This document shows positions 8,532-17,256 of a stretch of DNA of 35,716 nt, piece after piece. Every line of letters starts with the position of its first letter. The first letter of the stretch is position 1. The position numbers were made by a program, and so were the translations under genes. The notes below the pieces were generated by a model. It was not told the DNA's origin, did not search any database, and worked only from the letters and a program-made list of their open reading frames with translations. Source of the DNA: Methanolobus sp. (GTDB lineage Archaea > Halobacteriota > Methanosarcinia > Methanosarcinales > Methanosarcinaceae); assembly GCA_021767785.1 (NCBI GenBank), contig JAASSR010000012.1, forward strand, positions 1 through 35,716, read 5' to 3'.

Positions 8532-8771
8532 ATGAGCGTAAAAGAAGACATACACAGCCAGATCGTAGGTGGACTTGCAAATGCAACCTTCCCAATAGAA
8601 ACACCAGAAAAACTGCTTGACTCATTCCCTGCAGGAGCAGACACGACCTGTAAATCAGGAGATATATCTGTAACTGCAGGAGAAGCAGGCGGATTGCTAA
8701 AAGAGAGTGACTTTCCATTCAAAAGTGCAAAAGAAGTTGCAGATATTATTGTAGAAAGGGCAGGACTTTAA
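8532..8771 (+). CDS. MTH865-like small protein
   Basis: 79 aa MSVKEDIHSQIVGGLANATFPIETPEKLLDSFPAGADTTCKSGDISVTAGEAGGLLKESDFPFKSAKEVADIIVERAGL matches the MTH865-like family pattern as recalled. AAAGGAGAC RBS upstream. Confidence 0.8.
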   Translation: MSVKEDIHSQIVGGLANATFPIETPEKLLDSFPAGADTTCKSGDISVTAGEAGGLLKESDFPFKSAKEVADIIVERAGL

Positions 8772-8779
8772 GCCCTTTC
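8754..8779 (+). terminator. Hairpin overlapping the stop codon of the MTH865-like gene
   Basis: GAAAGGGC (8754-8761) / GCCCTTTC (8772-8779), perfect 8-bp stem with the TAA stop in the loop; T-rich sequence follows. Confidence 0.5.
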
Positions 8780-8924
8780 ATCTCCTTGCATTTTAATTTA
8801 TTTTTAAAAATATAATAGATTTAGTACTATTTATTACACTTTATCTTTATTTTTTGAATACAGGTCACTGTAATCATAATCAAAACACTTTTTTAACATT
8901 AAACTGATTCAAAAAAGGATAGAA

Positions 8925-10964
8925 ATGGCTGGCAATATGGACCTGACATTGTTCACTGATGTCGAAATAATTTTTGGGTTATCGATACTGATACTACTGC
9001 TATTCCACAGGATCAGGTTATCTCCTGTTCTTGGATTTCTTGTAACGGGTATAATTGCAGGACCTCATATGCTCGGTATCATCAATGAAGTGGAACAGGT
9101 AGAGATACTTGCGGAGCTGGGAATTATTCTCCTGCTGTTCACAATCGGTGTGGAGATGTCCATCAAAGAACTATGGGAAATCAAAAGGTTAGTACTGGTG
9201 GGTGGAGGACTGCAGGTAGCCATCACTACTATCCTGGTATATTATATTTCCCTTTATGCAGGATACAGCTCCGGCACTGCACTCTTCCTGGGATTCCTGG
9301 TATCACTGAGCAGTACTGCTATTGTGCTCAAACTGTTGCAGGAAAAGGGAGAGATGCCCACACCTCACGGCAAGATATCCCTTGGCATATTGATATTTCA
9401 GGATATAGTTATTGTCCCGATGATACTTGTGACACCAATACTGGCAGGTGTTCCTTCCACATCAGGTGACAGTACTATTACCTTTCTTCTTAAAGGACTT
9501 GGGATCATACTGTTCGTTATCATCAGTGCAAGGTGGTTAATGCCTGAACTGCTTTTCAGGATTGCGAAGACCAGGAACAGAGAACTTTTCCTTTTGACCA
9601 TTCTATTCACAGTGTTTGGTACAGCATGGCTGACTTCAAAAGCGGGCCTTTCACTTGCTCTTGGAGCTTTTCTGGCAGGGCTGATAATATCAGAGTCAGA
9701 ATACAGTCATCAGGCCATTGGTAATATGTTGCCGTTCAAGGATGTCTTCATAAGCTTTTTCTTCGTATCTATAGGAATGTTGATGGACGTCAGTTTTTTT
9801 ATAGAGAATATTACCCTCCTGCTTGTACTGGCAGCTGTAGTAATTGTATTGAAATCCATCACATCAGGACTTGTTACATTCTTACTGGGATATCCTCTGA
9901 GGACAACTATGATAACAGGACTGACATTGGCCCAGGTAGGAGAGTTCTCATTTATTCTTTCAAGTTTCGGAAGGGAGTTTGGTCTGCTAAATGATTATCT
10001 GTACCAGACCTTTCTTGCAGTATCCATAGCTACTATGGCAGCTACACCTTTTGTAATGACATATTCACATAACTTCTCGCGTAACGTCCTGAAAAGGACT
10101 AAGAATCCAATATTTGTCAACGGCCTGTACTCCAAGAGCATGACACCTGTTCAGGAAGATGAAGATTTAAACGATCATCTTATAATCATAGGTTATGGTT
10201 TCAATGGAAAAACGGTATCCAATGCCGCAAAGAACGCGGGTATTCCTTACGTGATCATAGAAACAAATCCGGAAACCGTGCGTCATGAAAGAGAAAAAGG
10301 AGAGAGGATCTATTATGGAGATGCAACACATGAAGTAATACTTGATTCTGCAAATATAAAATCCGCCAGGGTGCTTGTCGTCGGTATTTCGGATTTCATT
10401 GCAACAAGAACAATAATAAATGTGGCAAAAAGGATGAATCCCGAAATATACATTATAGCAAGGACCCGGTACATGAACGAGATCAAGTACCTCAGTAATA
10501 TGGGTGCGGACGAAGTTATTCCTGAAGAATATGAGACTTCTGTGGAGATATTCAGCCGTCTTCTTAAAAAATATCTGGTACCTGAAGATGAGATCTATGC
10601 ATTCACAAAAGAGATACGTGCTAACGGATACTCCATGCTAAGACAGCATTCACTTGAAGACACAAAAGAGTCTTTTAGCCTGAAAGATGATCTGCCCGGA
10701 GTAGACATTATTTCTTTTAAAGTCAAAGATGATTGCCTCCTCCATGGGAATACACTTAAAGACATCGATCTCAGGAACATACATGGCACAACCGTTTTGG
10801 CTATACGCAGGAACGAAGAAATAATAGAAAACCCTGCTGGAGATACACAACTTTTCTCAGGTGATATGCTTATCGTTATTGGAAAGCCTGAAAAACTTTG
10901 CCAGCTGAGGAAGTTCTTAGCCGGGGATTCGGATATAGACAATTGTGAAAGTTTTTCATTATAA
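8925..10964 (+). CDS. KefB/CPA2-type cation:proton antiporter with C-terminal TrkA-N (RCK) and TrkA-C domains
   Basis: Multi-TM N-terminal domain (LGFLVTGIIAGPHMLGII, FLVSLSSTAIVLKLLQEKGE), nucleotide-binding HLIIIGYGFNGKTVSNAAKNAGIPYVIIE, TrkA-C-like C-terminus. Confidence 0.9.
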   Translation: MAGNMDLTLFTDVEIIFGLSILILLLFHRIRLSPVLGFLVTGIIAGPHMLGIINEVEQVEILAELGIILLLFTIGVEMSIKELWEIKRLVLVGGGLQVAITTILVYYISLYAGYSSGTALFLGFLVSLSSTAIVLKLLQEKGEMPTPHGKISLGILIFQDIVIVPMILVTPILAGVPSTSGDSTITFLLKGLGIILFVIISARWLMPELLFRIAKTRNRELFLLTILFTVFGTAWLTSKAGLSLALGAFLAGLIISESEYSHQAIGNMLPFKDVFISFFFVSIGMLMDVSFFIENITLLLVLAAVVIVLKSITSGLVTFLLGYPLRTTMITGLTLAQVGEFSFILSSFGREFGLLNDYLYQTFLAVSIATMAATPFVMTYSHNFSRNVLKRTKNPIFVNGLYSKSMTPVQEDEDLNDHLIIIGYGFNGKTVSNAAKNAGIPYVIIETNPETVRHEREKGERIYYGDATHEVILDSANIKSARVLVVGISDFIATRTIINVAKRMNPEIYIIARTRYMNEIKYLSNMGADEVIPEEYETSVEIFSRLLKKYLVPEDEIYAFTKEIRANGYSMLRQHSLEDTKESFSLKDDLPGVDIISFKVKDDCLLHGNTLKDIDLRNIHGTTVLAIRRNEEIIENPAGDTQLFSGDMLIVIGKPEKLCQLRKFLAGDSDIDNCESFSL

Positions 10965-10982
10965 GTTGAAGTAAAGAATAAG

Positions 10983-11016
10983 AGAGGCGTGAATTAACCT
11001 CTATATAATTCTTTTT
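10983..11016 (+). terminator. Possible terminator after the antiporter gene
   Basis: AGAGG (10983-10987) / CCTCT (10998-11002) stem followed by a short T-run (11012-11016). Confidence 0.35.
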
Positions 11017-11174
11017 GTTGACATACTTGGTTTTAAAAATAAGATTTGATATTCGTTTCAATATTATTATCGAAAATGGGTCATTCTTTCAAATCAAAAA
11101 TCCAGATCAAATAATCTGAAAAAATAACGGTCTTTGAAAATTACATGCGTTTAGCTTATATGTAAAAAGGTAGA

Positions 11175-11217
11175 AGTTTCAATCGTGTAGGGAGGTCTCA
11201 TAGGAGACCTGGAAACT
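11175..11217 (+). ncRNA. Two-tier stem structure, candidate structured RNA or leader
   Basis: AGTTTC (11175-11180) pairs with GAAACT (11212-11217) around an inner perfect hairpin AGGTCTC (11193-11199) / GAGACCT (11204-11210) with loop ATAG. No matching feature in the ORF track. Confidence 0.35.
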
Positions 11218-11252
11218 AAAAGACTTTCAATTCGAAAAATGGAGATTTGAAA

Positions 11253-11396
11253 ATGGAGTGGAAATTGTCAAGAAGAACGCAACAGCGTTTCAGACATTTC
11301 AGAGTTTGGAAAGAGTTTGATAGTACAGAAAGAAATACAGAAGATTGTTTTCAGATTACAACAAAAAGAACACATCACGCTATCGAGTTCTTAATA
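11253..11396 (+). CDS. Possible 47-aa small protein (unannotated sORF)
   Basis: ATG at 11253 preceded by GGAGAT (11241-11246) at RBS-like spacing. Translation MEWKLSRRTQQRFRHFRVWKEFDSTERNTEKIVFRLQQKEHITLSSS*. Below the 60-aa ORF cutoff. Confidence 0.3.
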
Positions 11397-11525
11397 CCTT
11401 CTTTAAGCACCTGTTAATTAAAAGAAGGCGGAATGATGGTCTTTTTCTAAGTTTTGAATTAAAGGGGAAATAAAAAAATAGGCCTCATACATTTTCTCTT
11501 TTTTAAATAAAAAATCAATTATTCT

Positions 11526-12302
11526 TCATAAAACTTCATATTTCAATTGTTCATAACAACGAACCAGCAATTGCGGACCTGCTTTCATCTCAATTATATT
11601 GAAATCAAAAAGTCCTGCAAATTCCTCAACCATGAACTCGAATTCTTTTTCATAATACAATCCCGTGTCCATTTTAGCCACATTTTTATATCCTGCATAC
11701 TCAAAAACAAATTTGGAGCGCTTAATGTCATCAGGATCAGGAGTCATACCCGCAGATACAACCATCTCACGCCAGTGGGATGCCCACATAGGTGTCATGA
11801 AGAAAGTACCTACGCCATTAAAACTCTTAAGTTTCTCAAGATATGCGGCCCTTCCTCCAAGTACTGCACCAATACAATCATCTATCACATTCCCGTTTTC
11901 CTCTTTCAGTATACGAACCTGACAGGGTAGATCGGCAAGCTCCATTTCGATTTTACCTAGCACATTCCCACATAGTCCATAGAAAAGAAGTACACCATCA
12001 GAGTATTCTGACACCTCACGGGTCTTATCATAAACAACCTCTTTGAGATGTTCCGGTGTGGCATGCAGAGCCAGTTCAAGCATTTCAACCACCAGGGTCA
12101 GGCCGGTGTCAGAAATATATTCATATATATCGTCTTTCATAACCGAAGAAAATTCGCAACCTGCATCTTCCAGCTTGGTCACCAGTCCGCAGCAATCCGG
12201 ATCATCAACTACTAATAAATTCTCAATAGAATTATCATTCTCCACAATGTGTACAATCTCGTCCTCAAACATCCGGCAGGCAATGAAACTAATTACTGGC
12301 AT
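11526..12302 (-). CDS. DUF1638-like protein, of a type often found near methanogen methyltransferase systems
   Basis: 258 aa; MPVISFIACRMFEDEIVHIV..DDPDCCGLVTKL..LLFYGLCGNVLG..CIGAVLGGRAAYLE..FFMTPMWASHWREM pattern recognised as DUF1638-type. Confidence 0.7.
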   Translation of the reverse strand: MPVISFIACRMFEDEIVHIVENDNSIENLLVVDDPDCCGLVTKLEDAGCEFSSVMKDDIYEYISDTGLTLVVEMLELALHATPEHLKEVVYDKTREVSEYSDGVLLFYGLCGNVLGKIEMELADLPCQVRILKEENGNVIDDCIGAVLGGRAAYLEKLKSFNGVGTFFMTPMWASHWREMVVSAGMTPDPDDIKRSKFVFEYAGYKNVAKMDTGLYYEKEFEFMVEEFAGLFDFNIIEMKAGPQLLVRCYEQLKYEVL

Positions 12303-12430
12303 AGATTAACAACCTCTGATATACAAAAATAATGTGAAACAATATCATATTATAATGTGACGCTGCCAATTACAGGCAAGATTAAACTAGTGGAAACAAT
12401 ATTCTTCAAAATATGTAAAAAGGAGGAAAA

Positions 12431-12754
12431 ATGAGTTATCTGTATCTTACTTTTGCGATCCTGTTCGAGATATGCGGAACAACCTGTATGAAGTTATCTG
12501 AAGGATTTACAAAACCACTGCCGTCAGTTTTAATATTTGTGTTCTACGGAATCAGTTTCATAGCATTCACTATTGCTCTTAAAAAGTTAGATGTGAGTGT
12601 AGCCTATGCTATATGGGCCGGACTTGGTGTGGCAATGATATCTCTAGTCGGTTACTTTGGATTTAACGAACCAATGCCTCCTGCAAGAATACTATTTCTG
12701 ATCCTGATAGCAATAGGAGTTATTGGTCTTCATCTTAGTTCCAGTGCAAGTTGA
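12431..12754 (+). CDS. Small multidrug resistance (SMR/EmrE-like) transporter
   Basis: 107 aa, four TM segments; N-terminal FAILFEICGTTCMKLSEGF with the conserved TM1 Glu; VSVAYAIWAGLGVAMI motif. Confidence 0.92.
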   Translation: MSYLYLTFAILFEICGTTCMKLSEGFTKPLPSVLIFVFYGISFIAFTIALKKLDVSVAYAIWAGLGVAMISLVGYFGFNEPMPPARILFLILIAIGVIGLHLSSSAS

Positions 12755-12802
12755 GATGTTATGAGGTCTTTTCTATAAAGATACTTTAAGTTCCAGGCAT
12801 GT

Positions 12803-13594
12803 TCACTCGCTCTTTAACATATCTTTTTTGAACATGCCGTATTCATCAAAACCATTCCAGATAAGTACGATAACTCCCAGAAGAACATTCATGATGGTTG
12901 CCACGTATATTGCTATCATAATGGCAATCTGATATTCAATGGCAACTATGGGACTCGCACCTGCAAGTATCTGTCCGGTCATCATTCCGGGAATAAAAAC
13001 TATACCTATAGTGGCCATATTCGCAATGGTCGGTCTAAGAGCTGTCCTCAGACTTTTTCTCAGGTATGGAACGAGTGCCTCGCTCTTTTCAGCACCCATG
13101 GATAAACGGAATAAATAACGATTCTCATTTCTCAGGATCTCTGTGCAGAAATTATCTATTCCCACTACATTGGCTCTCAGGGAATTACCCAGCACCATTC
13201 CGGCTATAGGTATGAAATAGCGTGCCTCGAAGAGATTATCAAGATCTATTATGAAATTGTTGAAATACAGAAGCAGCGGATAATTAGTTATAATAAAGGA
13301 AACAGACAACGGCAATAAAATATATTTTGATCTAAGTTCTGCATTCTTAAGAACAGTATGTGATGCCACAAAGACCATCACAAGTACCCATGCAATATTC
13401 AAAAGTGTGTTATTGAGGTCAAAAAGGAAGGTCAGAAAAACACCTACAAAAGCCAGTTGAAGAGACATACGAATAATACTTTCAGCTGTTGAAGATATCA
13501 ATTTCAGCCGGAGATAGTAGCTTATAAGTATTGGAATTAACAAAAGCAGAAATGCAAAAAACATACCTGCCAGGCTGATATCGTATGCTTCCAT
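12803..13594 (-). CDS. fetB: FetB/YbbM-type ABC transporter permease
   Basis: 263 aa polytopic; FIPIAGMVLGNSLRANVVGIDNF and MATIGIVFIPGMMTGQILAGASPIVAIEYQI are hallmarks of the UPF0014/FetB family. Confidence 0.88.
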   Translation of the reverse strand: MEAYDISLAGMFFAFLLLLIPILISYYLRLKLISSTAESIIRMSLQLAFVGVFLTFLFDLNNTLLNIAWVLVMVFVASHTVLKNAELRSKYILLPLSVSFIITNYPLLLYFNNFIIDLDNLFEARYFIPIAGMVLGNSLRANVVGIDNFCTEILRNENRYLFRLSMGAEKSEALVPYLRKSLRTALRPTIANMATIGIVFIPGMMTGQILAGASPIVAIEYQIAIMIAIYVATIMNVLLGVIVLIWNGFDEYGMFKKDMLKSE

Positions 13595-14227
13595 TCAGTT
13601 AGTCTCCTGTGAAAAGTCAATTACCCTTGTGGCGGACTGTTCCCATTCCCTGTCATGAGATATGGAAAGAACAGTCCATTCAGGCTTTTTAAGGAACATG
13701 TCTACGACCTTCTGCTTCAAGCCGCTGTCTAACTCAGCCGTAACCTCATCAAGTAGAAAGATATCTTTACCAGAAAGAAGTGCCAGCATAAGAGCAATTC
13801 TTTGTTTTTCACCACCTGATAGTTTCGAATAGTCCTTATTGAGAATATCAGGGTTCAGGGAGAGACCATATATGATTGAATAAAGTTGATCCCGGTCGAG
13901 AACCTCATTATTCGCTTTAAATGAAAATATCTCATCTATCAGATCAGTTACTTTTCCTTCGGCAATATCTGTATCCTGAGAAACATAAGCAACTCTTTTT
14001 CTTAGATTCCATATTGTATCGGAGTTTACAGGAACATTATCAAGGATTATAGTGCCTGAGTCCGGAATGCTGAATCCCATGATCAGCCTGAACAGGGTTG
14101 ATTTACCTATACCGGATCTTCCCTTGATCAGTATCTTTTCACCTTTTGCAACTGACAGACTGAAATCTGAAAGAACGGATTGTCCATCATATCGAATTGA
14201 AATGTTTTTAATATCCAATATTCCCAT
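13595..14227 (-). CDS. fetA: FetA/YbbL-type ABC transporter ATPase
   Basis: Walker A KGRSGIGKSTL, signature KLSGGEKQRIALMLAL, Walker B DIFLLDEVTAELD; immediately upstream of the fetB-like gene. Confidence 0.85.
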   Translation of the reverse strand: MGILDIKNISIRYDGQSVLSDFSLSVAKGEKILIKGRSGIGKSTLFRLIMGFSIPDSGTIILDNVPVNSDTIWNLRKRVAYVSQDTDIAEGKVTDLIDEIFSFKANNEVLDRDQLYSIIYGLSLNPDILNKDYSKLSGGEKQRIALMLALLSGKDIFLLDEVTAELDSGLKQKVVDMFLKKPEWTVLSISHDREWEQSATRVIDFSQETN

Positions 14228-14379
14228 GCATTACTTCTCCGGTATCAGGAAAACACTCAGATTTGTCCAATATATCCCACCGTATATAAATACACCTGTC
14301 ATAATAAGCGAACTTTAGCTACAGATATAGATAAAGATACTTTCATATAGAAAAAACCTATTATATATATATATATGCT

Positions 14380-14425
14380 GAGTTGGTCTGTATAATATAT
14401 GCCACCGAATTTAAACAACCAACTC
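14380..14425. repeat. Inverted repeat GAGTTGGT/ACCAACTC in the fetA-bcp divergent region
   Basis: GAGTTGGT 14380-14387 and ACCAACTC 14418-14425, preceded by a TA-dinucleotide run near 14361-14376. Confidence 0.4.
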
Positions 14426-14505
14426 TGTTTCCTTTATTGAATTATTTAATTTTTTGAATATTAGCCGTATTTGGGCATAGATTATTTTCTGCTGAAACTC
14501 TTTAA

Positions 14506-15009
14506 ATGAAAAAGTACATAGAATATGCTATGAGTAAAAATTCACTTAAGCAAGGGCAAAAAGCTCCTGAGTTTTGTCTGCCGGACCAGAACGAAGAAAA
14601 AATATGTTTGAAGGACTTTGCAGGCAAATGGCTCATCTTATATTTCTATCCAAAAGATAATACATCAGGTTGCACAAGGGAAGCACAGGATTTTACTGCT
14701 TTAAAAAATGATTTTGAGTCTGAGAACGCATTTGTACTGGGTGTCAGCAAGGACAGCATCAAATCCCATTTAAAATTTATCGAGAAGAAAGAACTTGGAA
14801 TAACTTTGCTTTCTGATGAAGATACCAGCGTGCATAAGAAATACGATGTATGGAGAACAAAGAAAAATTATGGGAGAGAATATCTTGGTACCGTTAGATC
14901 GACTTTTCTGATTGACCCTGATGGAAATATCGCTCAAATATGGGATAATGTCAGGACAAAGGGACATGCAGAAAAAGTATTTGATACGCTTAAATCAATG
15001 AAAATATGA
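14506..15009 (+). CDS. bcp: Bcp/PrxQ-type peroxiredoxin (thioredoxin-dependent peroxidase)
   Basis: KAPEFCLPDQNEEKICLKDFAGKWLILYFYPKDNTSGCTREAQDF active-site motif. Start may be 14506 or the internal ATG at 14530. Confidence 0.92.
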   Translation: MKKYIEYAMSKNSLKQGQKAPEFCLPDQNEEKICLKDFAGKWLILYFYPKDNTSGCTREAQDFTALKNDFESENAFVLGVSKDSIKSHLKFIEKKELGITLLSDEDTSVHKKYDVWRTKKNYGREYLGTVRSTFLIDPDGNIAQIWDNVRTKGHAEKVFDTLKSMKI

Positions 15010-15037
15010 TGTGCGAATATAAACCAGCTCACATCCA

Positions 15038-15220
15038 TTAAATAAAATCTATATACTGAGATATCTTACTGAATATAATTACATAACCCAGAGCTAACAT
15101 CAGTAAAGATATAAGCCACGCCCACCTTAGAATACGCGCAAGGTTCTCAGGTTGCATCAATCTATTAAAAAAACGATCGACAATGTTTGGTCGATTTTCA
15201 GGATCTTCATTCATAAACAT
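15038..15220 (-). CDS. ahaG: Small single-TM protein at the 3' end of the ATP synthase operon, AhaG candidate
   Basis: 60 aa MFMNEDPENRPNIVDRFFNRLMQPENLARILRWAWLISLLMLALGYVIIFSKISQYIDFI. Starts 19 nt after the ahaD stop on the same strand, the position of ahaG in the described Methanosarcina aha operon. Confidence 0.55.
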   Translation of the reverse strand: MFMNEDPENRPNIVDRFFNRLMQPENLARILRWAWLISLLMLALGYVIIFSKISQYIDFI

Positions 15221-15239
15221 ATAAAAAATGGATAGAGGA

Positions 15240-15857
15240 TTATCCTTTAATCCTCTTAAGTCTGAAGGTGTTTTCCCTTTCCATCTCTTCCAGACGGAGC
15301 CTTATGAAGGTCATTGATTCCTGAAGTTCCGGTATTACCTTGAACTCGAGAGCATTGACACGCCTCTTGGTCTTCTCGATATCATCAAGAAGCTTTTTTA
15401 TGGTTGTCTCGATCTCTGCTGCAAGGATGATCTTTTCAACAAGATCTTCATAGGCATCTGCTGCCTCATCAGTATATGAACTGGTGCCAATAATACCATA
15501 GCCACGTTCGTCTATGCACTTCTTGACACTGGATGATTCGATCTTCGGAACAACGACACCCATTATGTTGCAACTTTCCAGTTCAATCTCAGGTTTGCAT
15601 TGAAGTGCAAAAGCTGTGGATTTGACGGTAATAGTACCGTCAACAGCATTTGCAATACCTATCTTCAGGGAAGCATCTTCATAGGCGGCATCCAGCTCGG
15701 TCCTGACATCCTTTGCCTTATTGAGGATCTCAAAGAACTCAAGGATCAGACCATCTCTTTTCATTTTGAGCAGCTTGTGACCACTCTGTGAAAGTTTGAT
15801 CTTTTTCTTGATCTCTATTAGTTCGGAACGAGTTGGTTTTACATCTTTTGCGCCCAT
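15240..15857 (-). CDS. ahaD: A-type ATP synthase subunit D
   Basis: DVKPTRSELIEIKKKIKLSQSGHKLLKMKRDGLILEF motif; position in operon. Confidence 0.95.
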   Translation of the reverse strand: MGAKDVKPTRSELIEIKKKIKLSQSGHKLLKMKRDGLILEFFEILNKAKDVRTELDAAYEDASLKIGIANAVDGTITVKSTAFALQCKPEIELESCNIMGVVVPKIESSSVKKCIDERGYGIIGTSSYTDEAADAYEDLVEKIILAAEIETTIKKLLDDIEKTKRRVNALEFKVIPELQESMTFIRLRLEEMERENTFRLKRIKG

Positions 15858-15875
15858 GTTGGATCACCTGTCAGC

Positions 15876-17255
15876 TCAGTTGCTCTTGTGAGCAGGGTGG
15901 TACTTGTCAATATACTTGTTATCGATCCTTGTAAGAAGGGCTTCCGGAAGTTCGGAGAGAATGTCCCAGCCGACCTGAAGAGTATCTTCTATTGACCTGT
16001 CCTCATCTCTTCCCTGACGAACGAACCTGTCCTCGAACAGGTCAGCAAACTCAAGGATCCTCTGATCTCTTTCAGACAGTGCCTCTTTACCTACAATGGC
16101 TACAAGACCTCTGAGGTCACGACCTTCTGCATAACCTGCATACATCTGGTCGGATACCGCCTTGTGGTCATCCCTGGTCTTTCCATCACCAATACCCGAG
16201 TTCATCAGACGTGAAAGGGACGGAAGTACATTGATAGGCGGATAGATACCTTTCATGTGAAGTTCCCTGGAAACTACGATCTGACCTTCTGTGATATATC
16301 CTGAGAGATCAGGGATAGGGTGAGTTATATCGTCACCGGGCATGGTAAGAATCGAGAACTGAGTAACTGATCCTTTCCTTCCCTTGATAACCCCTGCACG
16401 CTCGTAAAGTGATGCGAGGTCAGTGTACATGTAACCCGGATAACCACGTCTACCTGGTACTTCTTCACGGGCTGCACCCATCTGACGGAGTGCTTCACAG
16501 TAGTTCGTGATGTCAGTAAGGATAACAAGTACGTGCATATCGTGTTCGTATGCAAGGTACTCTGCAGCTGAAAGAGCCATCCTCGGTGTGATGATACGCT
16601 CTACAGCAGGGTCGTCTGCAAGGTTAAGGAAAACCACAGCTCTTTCAAGAGCACCGGTCTTCTCGAAGTCTTCCATGAAGTACTGAGCTTCTTCGTTTGT
16701 TATACCCATTGCAGCAAATACTACTGCAAAATCTTCCTCTGAGCCTGGAACCTTTGCCTGACGGGCAATCTGAAGTGCGATCTCATTATGTGGAAGACCT
16801 GATCCTGAGAAGATAGGAAGCTTCTGTCCACGGACAAGGGTGTTTGTTCCGTCAATTGTTGAAATACCTGTCTGGATGAATTCCTCCGGTGGCATCCTTG
16901 AATAAGGGTTCATTGATGCTCCGTTGATATCGACCCTGTCCTCAGGGACAATACGTGGTCCGCCATCCAGTGGTTCACCTGAACCTGAAAGGATACGACC
17001 GAGCATATCCTTTGATACAGGGAGCTTGATCGTCTCACCGGAGAACACAACACCGGATTCCTCATTCAGACCACCTGTTCCTTCGAATACCTGAACTGCA
17101 ACGACGTCAGCTGAGGTATCAAGGACCTGACCCCTCTTTGTTGTACCGTCGGGGAGATTGATGTGAACAAGTTCACCGTAACCCACCGGTTCGGTCTTTT
17201 CGAGGAATATCAATGGTCCTGAGATTTCTGTGATCGTCTTATATTCCTTGGTCAT
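15876..17255 (-). CDS. ahaB: A-type ATP synthase subunit B
   Basis: [46 protein letters not shown]. Internal ATG at 17255 preferred (GGAGGT RBS) over the ORF start at 17279. Confidence 0.96.
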   Translation of the reverse strand: MTKEYKTITEISGPLIFLEKTEPVGYGELVHINLPDGTTKRGQVLDTSADVVAVQVFEGTGGLNEESGVVFSGETIKLPVSKDMLGRILSGSGEPLDGGPRIVPEDRVDINGASMNPYSRMPPEEFIQTGISTIDGTNTLVRGQKLPIFSGSGLPHNEIALQIARQAKVPGSEEDFAVVFAAMGITNEEAQYFMEDFEKTGALERAVVFLNLADDPAVERIITPRMALSAAEYLAYEHDMHVLVILTDITNYCEALRQMGAAREEVPGRRGYPGYMYTDLASLYERAGVIKGRKGSVTQFSILTMPGDDITHPIPDLSGYITEGQIVVSRELHMKGIYPPINVLPSLSRLMNSGIGDGKTRDDHKAVSDQMYAGYAEGRDLRGLVAIVGKEALSERDQRILEFADLFEDRFVRQGRDEDRSIEDTLQVGWDILSELPEALLTRIDNKYIDKYHPAHKSN

Positions 17256-17256
17256 C

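Noticed and set aside
11176-11216. GTTTCAATC...GAAAC, reminiscent of a methanogen CRISPR repeat
   Set aside because: Only a single copy was seen, with no regularly spaced repeats and no cas genes in the window.
8925-15009. Accessory stretch as a genomic island, prophage or defence island
   Set aside because: No integrase, transposase, phage or defence genes and no flanking repeats were recognised; contents are ordinary transporter and stress genes.
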